The notes: a model not told the origin generated them from the letters alone. Numbered from the stretch's first letter, positions 32,916 through 46,535 are shown. The stretch is 64,000 bases of DNA from Lathyrus oleraceus (GCF_024323335.1 NC_066580.1:257214977-257278976), one strand, 5' to 3'. Translations and numbers: made by a program.

Positions 32916-34606
32916 GGGCCACATCCTCTAAACCTATGAGCCCTCTATTGTGAGCTTTGGACAAGCCACTAGTCCTCTATTATGAACTAGAAAGCAAGTC
33001 TCGTCATACAACTCTTAAGATGCATGATCATATTATTAAATCAATGAGTTAAGACCCCTCTTATGAAACTAAGGTAAATGGGTTGACGACTGAAGTCACC
33101 CCCTCACTGGATTACATCACACAAAAATCATAAATTGCACATTATCAATCAATAATACAATAGAAACATGCTAATAATTCATCTCAACAGAATTATATTT
33201 CAAACAACACATCAATTTAATCAACTCATTACGCAAAACATAATGATCACAATAATGAATCATAAAATGTTCCATAAACAACATCAAAACAAATATACAT
33301 ACAAGAACATAGTTTCCTCTTCGAACTACCACCACCGCAAGCCTCACACAACTCAAATATTCATAAACCATATACAACTAAATTTATGCATACAAAACAT
33401 CATCTTTCGTTAATCACATAACATCACCAAATAACATTATCGATTTAATTATAACAATTAAATAATTTTTGAAAATCAATAATTAACACCTAAGAACCTA
33501 ATATAATCATGAAATTAATTAATTTAAGTCACCTCAAACATACCTAACAACAGTTTACAGGAATCGCATGACAACACAACACATAAAACTCAACTCAGCA
33601 GCAAGAAACACAACCATCGACATTACATATTAAGTAAAATAGTAAATTCACATCATTAAGTGCATATTCATCCTGTTAAGTTATCACTGTAATATAGTAG
33701 TATGTGTTGCTTTCGAATTACTTTGAACCGCGTATCATTCTGAGTTATGAAACTCAAGTTATGATACTTTCATTTAGGCATAGCAGAACTCATGAGGGTT
33801 AACGGACGTCATCCATAACCGAGTTCCAGAATTCGTGGGTAAATACCCAAACTTTACATTTGTGTGTTTTCCACCATAGAAGCCTTTCCAGACCTACGAT
33901 TTCGATTCCGTAAAAAGTCTCCACTTTAAAATTTCACATATTACAATTATCTAATAATTAAAACAATAATTTAAGACATATAATTCTCAATTTTCTCGAA
34001 AACATATTAACCCCCCAAGCTTCAAACCTTCGACAATGAAGGAAAATAGTAACAATCTAAAAACAATAATTTCATACCAAATTATACTTGAAACCACACA
34101 TCAATTCAGCCAATCAACATTATAATATCGTAGAAACTCAAAATTTCATGAACAACCAAATGCCATATTAGAGGTAAAGGACTCATTTATCTTATCTCTC
34201 ATGCAAAAGCCTTATTTAAAGTTATTCTCCCTCATACCTTATAATTCCAGCAAAAAATCTCTTCTCCAATGGGTTTCCTCTCGTCTTCAAGCTTCAGGGT
34301 TCTCACATTTTAGAATATATACTTATGATTTTCTACACAATTCTTCCTAACTATCTAATTAGCCCTTAATACTTTTAATTCATACTATCACCCAAAACTC
34401 ACATTATTATATTTTTCTAATTTAATTATTAAACTCATATTAATAATAAATTTAATTTTCCACCCAATCTCCTATTTAAAAATAAAATTTAACCTCTTCA
34501 TTTAGGTATTTCCTTTACTACCCCTAACCTATTCTCCTAAATATCCTCATTGCCCCTTATTTCTCTACTAACTCCTGTTTTCTCTATTAAATAATTTATT
34601 AAATAA
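32911..34606 (-). repeat. Array LTR, right part (split by the Sirevirus), end missing
   Basis: Continues the LTR begun at 21565. It ends at about 34606 (ATTTATTAAATAA) before the normal LTR terminus and is fused to the stub ATCAGATATGTAAC. Small frames at 33168-33413 are not conserved between units. Confidence 0.8.
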
Positions 34607-34761
34607 ATCAGATATGTAACAACTAATTTAAATAAACATGCAACACAATATTTTAATGCACACAATTTCATTAGGATGTTTACACGACATCAATTCATCA
34701 TATATGTACTTAGGATATTTAACGACATTCAACTCATCTGATATCATGGCAGCAGAATCAT

Positions 34762-34803
<42 letters not shown>

Positions 34804-35522
34804 AATTTAAATCCCTTAATAAAACATCATATTATAATTAAAAGCATTGCCTCGTATTCCTTCTCCAAATGCTCATCACAACAAAAGATAAACATACGAG
34901 AGCATACATTGTCTCTTAGATAATCTCAACATAAAACAAAGAAAACCGCTTTCCAGCATTGCACATTAGAGCATGACCAAAACTAAAATAACAAAACTAA
35001 AGGAAATAGCTCCAGGAGCTAGATTCCATGCACAACAATGTTTGTAATCTTGAGTATCTGCATGATGTCCATCTAAAGGTAACATTTGAACAGAAGGTGT
35101 GAGAAATAACAAACAATAATAACAGGCATATATTGCAAGGTAGGATAACAATACAACACCTCTACAAAATTTAATTAACATTCTATCTCATCATAATCTC
35201 ATACTTTGACTCATCAATCAATCATAAGTCAACAATTATACATATAATTCATTATTCAATGCAACTCAACTATGCAACTCTATGCATATGCATGTGGTAC
35301 CAACTCAATATTTGGTTCTCTCTAGAACCAGTTACCCTCTTCTGAACCCATGAACCCTACTTATGAGCCCCAAACCACTTCTTATGAGTTTGGAACAAGC
35401 CACTAGTCCCCTCTTCTGAATTGGAAGACATGCCTTCTTTTAAAGACACATCAAACACCAAATAATTAAATAAAAATATAAATAATTAAATTAAATTAAT
35501 TAATCGAATTTGGGGTGTTAAA
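34607..35522 (-). repeat. Array LTR, short form with stub join
   Basis: Starts in mid-LTR after CAGATATG, carries a 36-bp AC tract (34767-34802), has the shared short-form deletion near 35434 and ends GGGGTGTTAAA. Confidence 0.8.
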
Positions 35523-35842
35523 ACTCTCTACCACTTAAAAATATTTTTCCCTCGAAGATTTCTTAAGAAACAGAGTCAGATATGACTCACTCATCTAACC
35601 CTTAAGCTTCTAAACCACACATGTACCCTTATAACAACATCACACTGAACCAACTCCCCACACCTAAAACATCTTAGAGAAGCACAAGCTTCTCCCTCAC
35701 TTGTTTCAAACCCATTACGGTAAACAAGTGGTTAGAAAAACAAATGAGTATCGATAGTGTTTTCGTTCACAAGCCGTATACAAGGGAAGATACATATCAT
35801 AACAATCTGACCGGACGGACCGACCTACTCTGATACCACTAT
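35523..35842 (-). mobile_element. Mini-element internal region (320 bp)
   Basis: Polypurine tract (mutated, plus ACTCTCTACCACTTAAA), zinc-knuckle/chromodomain relic and intact primer site (plus CTCTGATACCA, 35828-35838). Confidence 0.8.
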
Positions 35843-38601
35843 TGTAACATCCTAACTCCCCAAAACATAATTATAATTAAATAAGATATTTTTAACAACA
35901 TTTTCACATAGGATGCTACACCTCTCAAAACACACACACATGTTGATCATGTAACACTTAATTTAAATAAAAATGCAACATAATATTTTAATGCACACAA
36001 ATGCAATTATGATGTTTACACAACCTCAATTCATATGTTATGTACTTGATATGATTACATGACATTCAAATCATCTAATATCATGGCAACAAAATCGCAA
36101 GTAACACACACAACAATTTAAATTCCATAATAAAATTTCATATTATAATTAAAAGCATCGACTCGTAAGTCTTCTCCGAATGCTCATCACATCAAAACAT
36201 AAACTTACGAGAGCATACATTGTGTCTCATAAAATCTCAACATAAAACAAATAAAATTGCTTTCCAAGGTTGCATATCAGAGGATAACCAAAGCTAAAAT
36301 AACAAAACTATAGGAAATAGCTCCAGGAGCTAGCCTCCACTTATAACAATATGTGTACTCTTAAGTATCTGCATGATGCCCATATAAAGACAACATTCAA
36401 GCAGAAAGCGTGAGAAATAACCAACAATAATAACAGGCATATACTGCAAGGTAAGATAACAATACATCACTTCTATAGAATTTCATTCACAATATATCTC
36501 ATCATAATATCACACCCAAACTTATCGATCAATCAATACTAAACAATTATGAATATAATGCATTATGCAATGCAACTCAAATATGAAACTTTATGCATAT
36601 GCACATGGTACCAACTCAATATTAAGTTCCTTCTAGAATTGTGTCCTCTCTTTTGAACCCATGGGCCACATCTTCTAAACCCATGAGCCCTCTCTTGTGA
36701 GCTTCGGACAAGCCACTAGTCCTCTATTATGAACTAGAAAACATGTCTCTTCATACAACTCTTAAGATGCATGATCATATTATCAAATCAATGAGTTAAG
36801 ACCCCTCTTATGAACCTAGGGTAAATGCATTGACGACTGAAGTCACCCCCTCACTGGATTACATCACACCAAAATCATAAATTGCACATTATCAATCAAT
36901 AATACAATACAAACATGCTAATAATTCATATAAACAAAATTATATTTCAAACAACACATCAATTTAATCAACTCATTACGCAAAACATAATGATCACAAT
37001 AATGAATCATAGAATGTTCCATAAAAAACATCAAAACAAATATACATACAACACATAGTTTCCTCGTCGAACTACCACCACCACAATAACAATTATGCGT
37101 ATTCACATACAAGCCTCACACAACTCAAATATTCAAAAACCATATACAACTAAATTTAAGCATACAAAACATCATCTTTCGTTAATCACATAACATCACC
37201 AAATAACATTATGGATTTAATTATAACAATTAAATAATTTTTGAAAATCAATAATTAACACCTAACAACCCAATGTAATCATGAAACTAATTAATTTAAG
37301 TCGCCCCAAACATACCCAACAACAGTTTACAGGAATCGCATGACAACACAACACATAAAACTCAACTCAGCAGCAAGAAACACAACCACCGACATTACAC
37401 ACTAAGTAAAATAGCAAATTCACATCAATAAGTGCATATTCAGCCTGTTAAGTTATCATTGTAATATAGTAGTATGTGTTAGCTTTCGAATATTTTCAAT
37501 CGCGTATCAATCCGAGTTATGAAACTCAAGTTATGATATTTTTTCTTAGGCATAGCAGAACTCATGAGGGTTAACGAACGTCATCCATAACCGAGTTCCA
37601 GAATTCGTGGGTAATCACCCAAATTTTACATTTGTGTGTTTTCCACCATAGAAGCCTTTCCAGACCTACGATTTTGATTCCGTAAAGAGTCTCCACTTTA
37701 AAATTTCACATATTACAATTATCTAATAATTAAATCAATAATTTAAGACATATAATTATCAATTTTCTCGAAAACATATTAACCCCCAAGCTTCAAACCT
37801 TCGACAATGAAGGAAAATAGTAACAATTTAAAAACAGTAATCTCATACCAAATTATACATGAAACTACACATCAATTCAGTCAATCAACATTATAATATC
37901 GTAGAAACTCAAAATTTTAATGAACAACCAAATGCCTTATTAGAGGTTAAGGACTCATTTATCCTATCTCTCATGCAAAAGCCTTATTTAAAGCTATTCT
38001 CCCCCATACCTTATAATTCCAGCAAAAAAGCTCTTCTCCAATGGGTTTCCTCTCGTCTTCAAGCTTTAGGGTTCTCACATTTTAGAATATATACTTATGA
38101 TTTTCTACACAATTCTTTCTAACTATCTAATTAGCCCTTAATACTTTTAATTCATACTATCACCCAAAACTCACATTATTATATTTTTCTAATTTAATTA
38201 TTATACTCATATTAATAATAAATTTAATTTTCCACCCAATCTCCTATTTAAAAATAAAATTTTACCTCTTCATTCAGGTATTTCCTTTACTACCCCCCAC
38301 CTATTCTCCTAAATATCCTCATTTCCCCTTATTTCTCTACTAACTTCTGTTTTCTCTATTAAATAATTTTTGATATAAAACCAAAAAAAATTATTTTTAT
38401 ATATTTTTAATATTAATTCAAAATACTATTATTCTAGTTATTTTCTAATTATTCTACCAAAATCATATATTCTCACCATACCCTACCATTAACAACACAT
38501 ATAATCACCAAATTTCTTTTAAAGGCACATCAAACACCAAACTATTAAATAAAAATCTAAATAATTTAATTAAATTAATTAATCAAATTTGGGTTGTTAA
38601 A
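35843..38601 (-). repeat. Array LTR, full form (about 2.76 kb)
   Basis: TGTAACATCC to GGGTTGTTAAA. Contains an undisturbed copy of the Sirevirus target (AACCCATGGGCC, 36656-36667). The 87-codon frame at 37859 is absent or altered in sister units and is not called. Confidence 0.8.
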
Positions 38602-38662
38602 ACTCTCCCACACTTTAAAAAAAAATTCCCTCAGAAATTTCTTAAGCAACAAAATCAGATAT
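38602..38662 (-). mobile_element. Internal-region stub (61 bp)
   Basis: Same join (CAGATATG fused to TAAAAATTAATTTAAATAA) as at 18255, 34610 and 42757. Confidence 0.75.
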
Positions 38663-38809
38663 GTAAAAATTAATTTAAATAAACATGCAACATAATATTT
38701 TAATGCATATAATTTCACTTAGGATGTTTACATGACATCAATTCATCATATATGTACTTAGGATATTTAGCGACATTCAACTCATCTGATATCATGGCAG
38801 CAGAATCAT

Positions 38810-38891
<82 letters not shown>

Positions 38892-39609
38892 AATTTAAAT
38901 CCCTTAATAGAACTTCATATTATAATTAAAAGTATCGCCTCGTATTCCTTCTCCAAATGCTCATCACAATAAAAGATAAACATACGAGAGGATACATTGT
39001 CTCTCAGATAATCTGAACATAAAAAAAAGAAAATCGCTTCCCATCATTGCATATTAGAGCATAACCAAAACTAAAATAACAAAACTAAAGGAAATAGCTC
39101 CAGGATCTAGATTCCATGCACAAAAATGTTGGGTATTTGAGTATTTGCATGATGTCCATCTAAAGGCAACATTTGAACAGAAGGTGTGAGAAATAACAAA
39201 CAATAATAACAGGCATATATTGCAAGGTAGGATAACAATACAACACCTCTACAAAATTTAATTCACATTCTATCTCATCATAATCTCATATTTCGACTCA
39301 TCAATCAATCACAACTCAACAATTATACATATAATTCATTATTCAATGCAACTCAACTATGCAACTCTATGCATATGCATGTGGTACCAACTCAATATTT
39401 GGTTCTCTCCAAAACCAGTTACCCTCTTCTGAACCCATGAGCCCTACTTCTGGGCCCCAAACCAGTTCTTATGATTTTGGAATAAGCCACTAGTCCCCTC
39501 TTCTGAATTAGAAGACATGCCTTCTTTTAAAGACACATCAAACACCAAATAATTAAATAAAAAGATAAATATTTAAATTAAATTAATTAATCGAATTTGG
39601 GGTGTTAAA
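38663..39609 (-). repeat. Array LTR, short form with long AC tract
   Basis: Mid-LTR start, AC microsatellite at 38815-38890, short-form deletion join near 39521, end GGTGTTAAA. Confidence 0.8.
38815..38890. repeat. AC microsatellite, 76 bp
   Basis: Dinucleotide run with one AT interruption. The homologous site in the other units has 36 bp (34767), 22 bp (42910 and 15790) or 18 bp (18405), or only a few repeats. Confidence 0.95.
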
Positions 39610-39929
39610 ACTCTCTACAGCTTAAAAAGATTTTTCCCTCGAAGATTTCTTAAGAAACAGAGTCAGATATGACTCACTCATCTAACCCTCAAGCTTCTAA
39701 ACCTCACATGTACCCTTACAATAACATCACACTGAACCAACTCCCCACACATAAAACATCTTAGAGAAGCACAAGCTTCTCCCTCACTTATTTTAAACCC
39801 ATTCATGTAAACAACTGGTTAGAAAAACAAACGAGTATCGATAGTGTTTTCATACACAAGCCGCATACAAGGGAAAATACATATCATAACAACCTGACCG
39901 GACGGACCGACCTACTCTGATACCACTAT
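39610..39929 (-). mobile_element. Mini-element internal region (320 bp)
   Basis: As at 35523-35842. Primer site intact (plus CTCTGATACCA near 39915-39925), polypurine tract decayed (CTCTCTACAGCTTAAA on plus). Confidence 0.8.
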
Positions 39930-42699
39930 TGTAACATCCTAAATTCCCAACACATAATTATAATTAAATAAGATATTTTTAACAACATTTTCACATAGGA
40001 TGCTACACCTCTCAAAACACACACACATGTTGATCATGTAACACTTAATTTAAATAAAAATACAACATAATAATTTAATGCACACAAATGCAATTATGAC
40101 ATTTACACAATATCAATTCATCTAATATGTACTTGGGATGTTTACATGACATTCAAATCATCTAATATCATGGCAGCAAAATCATAAGTAACACAAACAC
40201 CAATTTAAATTCCATAATTAAATTTCATATTATAATTAAAAGCATTGACTCGTAAGTCTTCTCCAAATGCTTATCATATCAAAACATAAATATACGAGAG
40301 CATTAATTGTGTCTCAGAAAGCCTCAACATAAAACAAAGAAAATTGCTTCCCAAGGTTGCATATTAGAGGATAACCAAAGCTAAAATAACAAAACTATAG
40401 GAAATAGCTCCATGAGCTAGCTTCCACTCATAATAATATGTCTACTCTTGAGTATCTGCACGATGCACATATCAAGACAACATTCAAGCAGAAAGAGTCA
40501 GAAATAACCAACAATAATAACAAGCATATATTGCAAGGTAGGATAACAATAAATCACTTCTACACAATTTCATTCACAAGATATCTCATCACAATCTCAC
40601 ACCCAAATTCATCAATCAATCACAACCCAATAATTATGCATATAACTCATTATACAATGCAACTCAACTGTGCAACTTTATGCATATGCATATGGTACCA
40701 ACTCAATATTAACTTCTCTCAATAATTATGTCCTCTCTTCTGAACCCATGGGCCACATCTTCTAAGCCCATGAGCCCTCTCTTGTGAGCTTTGGACAAGC
40801 CACTAGTCCCCTATTATGAACTAGAAAACATGTCTCTTCATACAACTCTTAAGATGCATGATCATATTATCAAATCAATGAGTTAAGACCCCTCTTATGA
40901 ACCTAAGGTAAATGCATTGACGACTAAAGTCACCCCCTCACTGGATTACATCACACCAAAATCATAAATTGCACATTATCAATCAATAATACAATACAAA
41001 CATGCTAATAATTCATCTCACCAGAATTATATTTCAAACAACACATCAATTTAATCAACTCATTGCAAAAACATAATGATCACAACAATGAATAATAAAA
41101 TGTTCCATAAACAACATCAAAAAAAATATACATACAACAACATAGTTTCCTCTTCGAACTACCACCACCACCACAACAATTATGTGTATTCACATACAAT
41201 CCTCACATAAGTCAAATATTCATAAACCATATACAACTAAATATATGCATACAAAACATCATCTTTCTTTAATCACATAACATCACCAAATAACATTATC
41301 GATTTAATTATAACAATTAAATAATTTTTGAAAATCAATAATTAACATGTAACAACCCAATGTAATCATGAAATTAATTAATTTAAGTCACCCCAAACAT
41401 ACCCAACAACAGTTTACATGAATCAAATGACAACACAACACATAAAACTCAACTCAGCAGCAAGAAACACAACCACCGACATTACACATTAAGTAAAATA
41501 GTAAATTCACATCATTAAGTGCATATTCAGCCTGTTAAGTTATCATTGTAATGTAGTAGTATGTGTTAGCTTTCGAATACTTTAAACCGCGTATCATTCT
41601 GAGTTATGAAACTCAAGTTATGATATCTTTTGTTAGGCATAGCAGAACTCATGAGGGTTAACGAACGTCATCCATAACTGAGTTCCAGAATCCGTGGGAA
41701 AATACCCAAACTTTACATTTTTGTGTTTTCCACCATAGAAGCCTTTCCAGCCCGACGATTTCGATTCCGTAAAAAGTCTCGATTTAAAAATTTGACATAT
41801 TACAATTATCTAATAATTAAAACAACAATTTAGGACATATAATTCTCAATTTTCTCGAAAACATATTAACCCCCCAAGCTTCAAACCTTCGACAATGAAG
41901 GAAAATAGTCACAATTTAAAAACAGTAATCTCATACCAAATTATACATGAAACCACACATCGATTCAGTCAATCAACATTATAATATCGTAGAAACTCAA
42001 AATTTCATGAACAACCAAAAGCCCTATTAGAGGTTAAGGACTCATTTATCCTATCTCTCATGCAAAATCCTTATTTAAAGCTATTCTCCCCCATACCTTA
42101 TAATTCCAGCAAAAAAACTCTTCTCCAATGGGTTTCCTCTCGTCTTCAAGCTTTAGGGTTCTCACATTTTAGAATATATACTTATGATTTTCGACACAAT
42201 TCTTTCTAATTATCTAATTAGCCCTTAATACTTTTAATCCTACTATCACCCAAAACTCACATTATTATATTTTTCTAATTTAATTATTAAACTCATCTTA
42301 ATAATAAATTTTATTTTCCACACAATCTCCTATTTGAAAATAAAATTTAACCTCTTCATTTAGGTATTTCCTTTACTACCCCCAACCTATTCTCCTAAAT
42401 ATCCTCATTGCCCCTTATTTCTCTACTAACTCCTATTTTCTCTATTAAATAATTTATTAAATAATATTTTATATAAATCCACAAATTTTTATTTTTATTT
42501 ATTTTTAATATTAATTCTAAATACTATTATTCTAGTTATAGTTTAATTATTCTACCAAACTCATATATTCTCACCATACCTTACCATTAACAACACAAAT
42601 AATCACCAAATTTCTTTTAAAGGCACATCAAACACCAAATTATTAAATAAAAATCGAAATAATTTAATTAAATTAATTAATAAAATTTGGGGTGTTAAA
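39930..42699 (-). repeat. Array LTR, full form (2.77 kb)
   Basis: TGTAACATCC to GGGGTGTTAAA. Carries a TATA-like motif on the minus strand (TATATATT at 42173-42180) that recurs in the other full LTRs, a possible LTR promoter. Also holds a second undisturbed copy of the Sirevirus target at 40743-40754. Confidence 0.8.
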
Positions 42700-42757
42700 A
42701 CTCTCCCACACTTAAAAAAAATCTCCCTCGGAAATTTCTTAAGCAACAGAATCAAAT
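42700..42757 (-). mobile_element. Internal-region stub (58 bp)
   Basis: Polypurine tract and the first part of the internal region, cut near CAAATATG and joined to LTR interior. Confidence 0.75.
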
Positions 42758-44084
42758 ATGTAACAATTAATTTAAATAAACATGCAACACAATATTTTAA
42801 TGCACACAATTTCATTAAGATGTTTACACGATATCAATTCATCATATATGTACTTAGGATATTTAACGACATTCAACTCATCTGATATCATGGCAGCGGA
42901 ATCATAAATAACACACACACACACACACACCAATTTAAATCCCTTATTAAAACTTCATACTATAATTAAAAGTATTGTCTCGTATTCCTTCTCCAAATGC
43001 TCATCACAACAAAAGATAAACATACGAGAGCATACATTGCCTCTTAGATAATCTCAACATAAAACAAAGAAAGCCGCTTCCCAACATTGCATATTAGAGC
43101 ATAACCAAAACTAAAGGAAATAGCTCCAGGAGCTAGATTCCATGCACAACAATGTGTGTAATCTTGAGTATCTGCATGATGTCCATCTAAAGGCAACATT
43201 TGAACATAAGGTGTGAGAAATAACAAACAGTAATAACAAGCATATACTGCAAGGTAGCATAAAAATACATCATTTCTATACAATTTCATTCATAGTATAT
43301 CTCATCACAACTCAACAATTATGCATATAACTCATTATGCAATGCAACTCAACTATGCAACTATATGCACATGGATGTGGTACCAACTCAATATTTAGTA
43401 CTCTCTAGAACCTGGTCCCCTCTTTTGAATCCATGAGCCCTATCTTCTGAAATCTCAATCCCCCTCTTGTGGGCATGGGACAAGCCACTATTCCCCTCTT
43501 CTGAACTACCAGACACGCCTCTTAACATAACTCTAATTATGTATGATCATATCATTAAATCATTAAGTTTATAGCCCTCTTCTGATCCTAACGTAAATAC
43601 GTTGACGACTCGAGTTAACAACACCAAATATCATTATCAATTTAATTATATCAATTAAATAATTTTTCTAAATCAATAATTAACACCCAACAACCCAATA
43701 TAATAATGTAATTAATTAAATTATGTCACCCAAAACATGCCTAACAATAATTAACACGAATCGCACGACAACACAACGCATATAACTTAACTCAACAGCA
43801 AGAAACACAACCACCAATATTACACATTAAGTAAAATAGTATATTTACATCATTAAGTGCAGATTCAGCTTGTTAAGTCATCACCATGATATAGTACTAC
43901 GCGTTATCTTTCCAACAATTTGAACCACATATCGTTCTGAGTTACGAAACTCAAGTTTTGAAATTTTTCGTTAGGCATAGCGGAAGTCATGAGGGTTGAC
44001 GAACGTTACCCAAAACTGGATTTTTTCCCATGTCCAATTCGTAACTAAGTTCCAACATCTGTGGGTAAAATACCCTGAATTTAA
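42758..44084 (-). repeat. Array LTR, partial
   Basis: Mid-LTR start and loss of the right end: at about 44084 the sequence jumps from AAAATACCCTGAATTTA to internal-region sequence CATCTGGCCCTCAAGC. Lacks the short-form deletion seen in its neighbours. Confidence 0.7.
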
Positions 44085-44341
44085 TTAATTCATCTGGCCC
44101 TCAAGCTTCCAAACCACACATGTACCCTTACAGTAGCAACACACTGAACCAACTCCCCACAACTGAAATATCCTAGAGAAGGAGGAGCCTCTCCCCCACT
44201 TGTTTCAAACCCATTCCTAAAAACCAAAGGTTAGAAAAACAAATGAGTACTGATAGTGTTTTTAAACACATGTCACATACAAGGGTACAAACACATCATA
44301 ACAACCTTGTCGAGCGGATCGACCTACTCTGATACCACTAA
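44085..44341 (-). mobile_element. Mini-element internal region, polypurine end missing
   Basis: Zinc-knuckle relic and primer site (plus CTCTGATACCA at 44328-44338) remain. Confidence 0.7.
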
Positions 44342-45639
44342 TGTAACACCCTAATTCCCCAACACATAATTATAATTAAATCAGGGATTTTTCATTACAT
44401 TTTCACATAGAATGTTACACCTCTCAAAACACACGCACCTGATGATCATGCAACACTTAATTTAAATAAGTATGCAACACAACATTTTAATGCACACAAT
44501 TATACTTAGGATGTTTACATGACATCAACCCATCTGATTTCTACTTGCCATGTTTACATGACATTCCACTCATCTAATATCATGCCAGCGGAATCATAAA
44601 AAACACACACCAATTTAAATACCATAATAAAACTTCATATTGTAATTAAAAGCATAGACTCGTAAGTCTTCTCCAAATGCTCATCACACCAAAACATAAA
44701 CACATGAGACCATACATTGTCTCTCAGAAAATCTCAACAAAAATCAAAGAAAATCGCTTCCTAGTGTTGCATATTAAAGCATAACCAACTAAAACAATAA
44801 AACTAAAGGAAATTGCATTGGGAGCTAGCTTCCACTCACAATAGTGTCTCTGCTCTTGAGTATCTGCCGATGCCCACGTAAAGGAAACATTCAAATAGAA
44901 GGGGTGGGAAATAATAAACAATAATAACAAGAATATACTGCAAGGTAGGATAACAATACAACACCTCTACATAATTTAATCTACATTCTATCTCATCACA
45001 ATCTCATATTCTAACTCATCAATCAATCACAACTCAACAATTATGCATATAATTCATTATTCAATGCAACTCAACTATGAAACTCTATGCATATGCATGT
45101 TGTACCAACTCAATATTCGATTATCTCTGGAACCAGGTACCCTCTTCTGAACCCATGAGCCCTACTTCTGAGCTCTAAGCCCCTTCTTATGAGTTTGGGA
45201 CAAGCCACTAGTCCCCTCTTTTAATGTAGCAGACATGCCTCTTGACATAACTCTTATGATGTATTATCATATTATCAAATCAATGAGTTAAGACCCCTCT
45301 TCTAATCCTAACGTAAACGCATTAAAGACAAAAGTTACCCCTTCTCTGGATTACATCACACCAAAATCACAAAATGCACATTATCAATCAACAATGAAAC
45401 ACAAACATGGTAATAATTCTTCTCAACAAAATCATATTTCAAATAGCACATTAATTTAATCAACGATTTTATGGAAACACAATGATTACAACAATTAATC
45501 ATGCAATGTTCCATAAACATCATTAAAACATAAATAGCTTACAACCACATTATTCCTCCTTCGAACTACCACCACCACCACAACAATTATGCATATTCAC
45601 ATACAGACATCACACAACTCAAATATTCATACATCATGT
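44342..45639 (-). repeat. Array LTR, last copy, right-truncated
   Basis: TGTAACACCC start. The array ends at AAATATTCATACATCATGT, where a different LTR begins at 45640. Confidence 0.75.
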
Positions 45640-45780
45640 TGTTAGACGATAGACCTAGACCTAGACCTAGAGGGGGAGGGGGGGGGGGAGGTGGGTGAAT
45701 AGATCCTAAATTAAAAAGTTATCATCCAAACAATTTTGATCAAGAGATCAAAGTAATTAACAATTTGTGAACCAAAAAAT
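45640..45780 (-). repeat. Ty1/copia-type LTR terminus, G-rich
   Basis: Plus strand TGTTAGACGATAGACCTAG, a triplicated GACCTA, a long G run (45673-45687) and GGTGGGTGAATAGATCC. This resembles the U5 end of legume copia LTRs, like the G run at the end of the Sirevirus LTR. Only this end is certain; the other boundary, beyond the microsatellites, is unclear. Confidence 0.5.
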
Positions 45781-45783
45781 AAA

Positions 45784-45784
<1 letters not shown>

Positions 45785-45837
<53 letters not shown>

Positions 45838-45841
45838 AGAG
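45785..45841. repeat. TA microsatellite followed by GA microsatellite
   Basis: (TA)n from about 45786 to 45813 passes directly into (GA)n to about 45838. Confidence 0.95.
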
Positions 45842-46123
45842 AGTATGCGAGTAATTGTTTAGGAAGTTTTCCAATCGACCATGCTATGGGTACGTATGCC
45901 CTCAATTTGAATTTGAATTTGAATTTTGCTGCCATGATATTAGATGATTTGAACTTAATTCTGACAAGGTAGTTAACACCATTGTTTCATTCCAAACGAG
46001 TTACCACTATACTCCTCATGGCCCTCTAAAGCTAAGCCATATGTTTTGCGCTTCAATAATTGCACCAACACGATTTAATTTTTGTTTTAGGGTTGAGATG
46101 CCTTTCGTGTTCATCTAAAATAC

Positions 46124-46161
46124 TCCATACTCAGAGCCTATCAATGGCTCATGAGTATGGA
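46124..46161. other. Strong hairpin
   Basis: CCATACTCA (46125-46133) pairs with TGAGTATGG (46152-46160), and GAGCC (46134-46138) with GGCTC (46146-46150), leaving a 7-nt loop and one unpaired A; one more T-A pair extends the base. Function unknown. Confidence 0.8.
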
Positions 46162-46535
46162 AGAGGCAAGGATGACCCAAAAGTAAGTGGAATCCATGGC
46201 TGATTCCACTTGAAACTTCGAGTTGTAGAGATTGGATTTTCACTTGTCCAAGGTTGAAGGTGAACTTGTGTCCATTGTTACCCGCGTTATTCTTTTCATT
46301 CTGATTTAAAAATTTGTGTTGGCGTGTTTCAATTGGCTAATTTGTTTGACTTGACTTCTGAGTTTGAGTGTTTGTTAGTCAATGCGTATGTTTGTGTTCC
46401 CCATGATCAGGGCGCTCCATTTTGCACACTTACTTTAAGTGATCCGATCAAAGGGTTGTGGTTGGTCCATTTGTTTTTTCCAATTGTTTTACTTTATTTA
46501 CATTAACGCACATGTTTTTTTACCAGCCATACACG

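Noticed and set aside
33168..33413. Overlapping small frames on both strands (also 36918-37112, 37859-38122, 40438-40725)
   Set aside because: Located in array LTRs; lengths and frames differ between sister units, so they are chance frames.
11899..45639. CRISPR-like or classical satellite array
   Set aside because: Repeat units are kilobases long with LTR termini, primer sites and polypurine tracts; no short direct repeats with unique spacers, and a plant genome.
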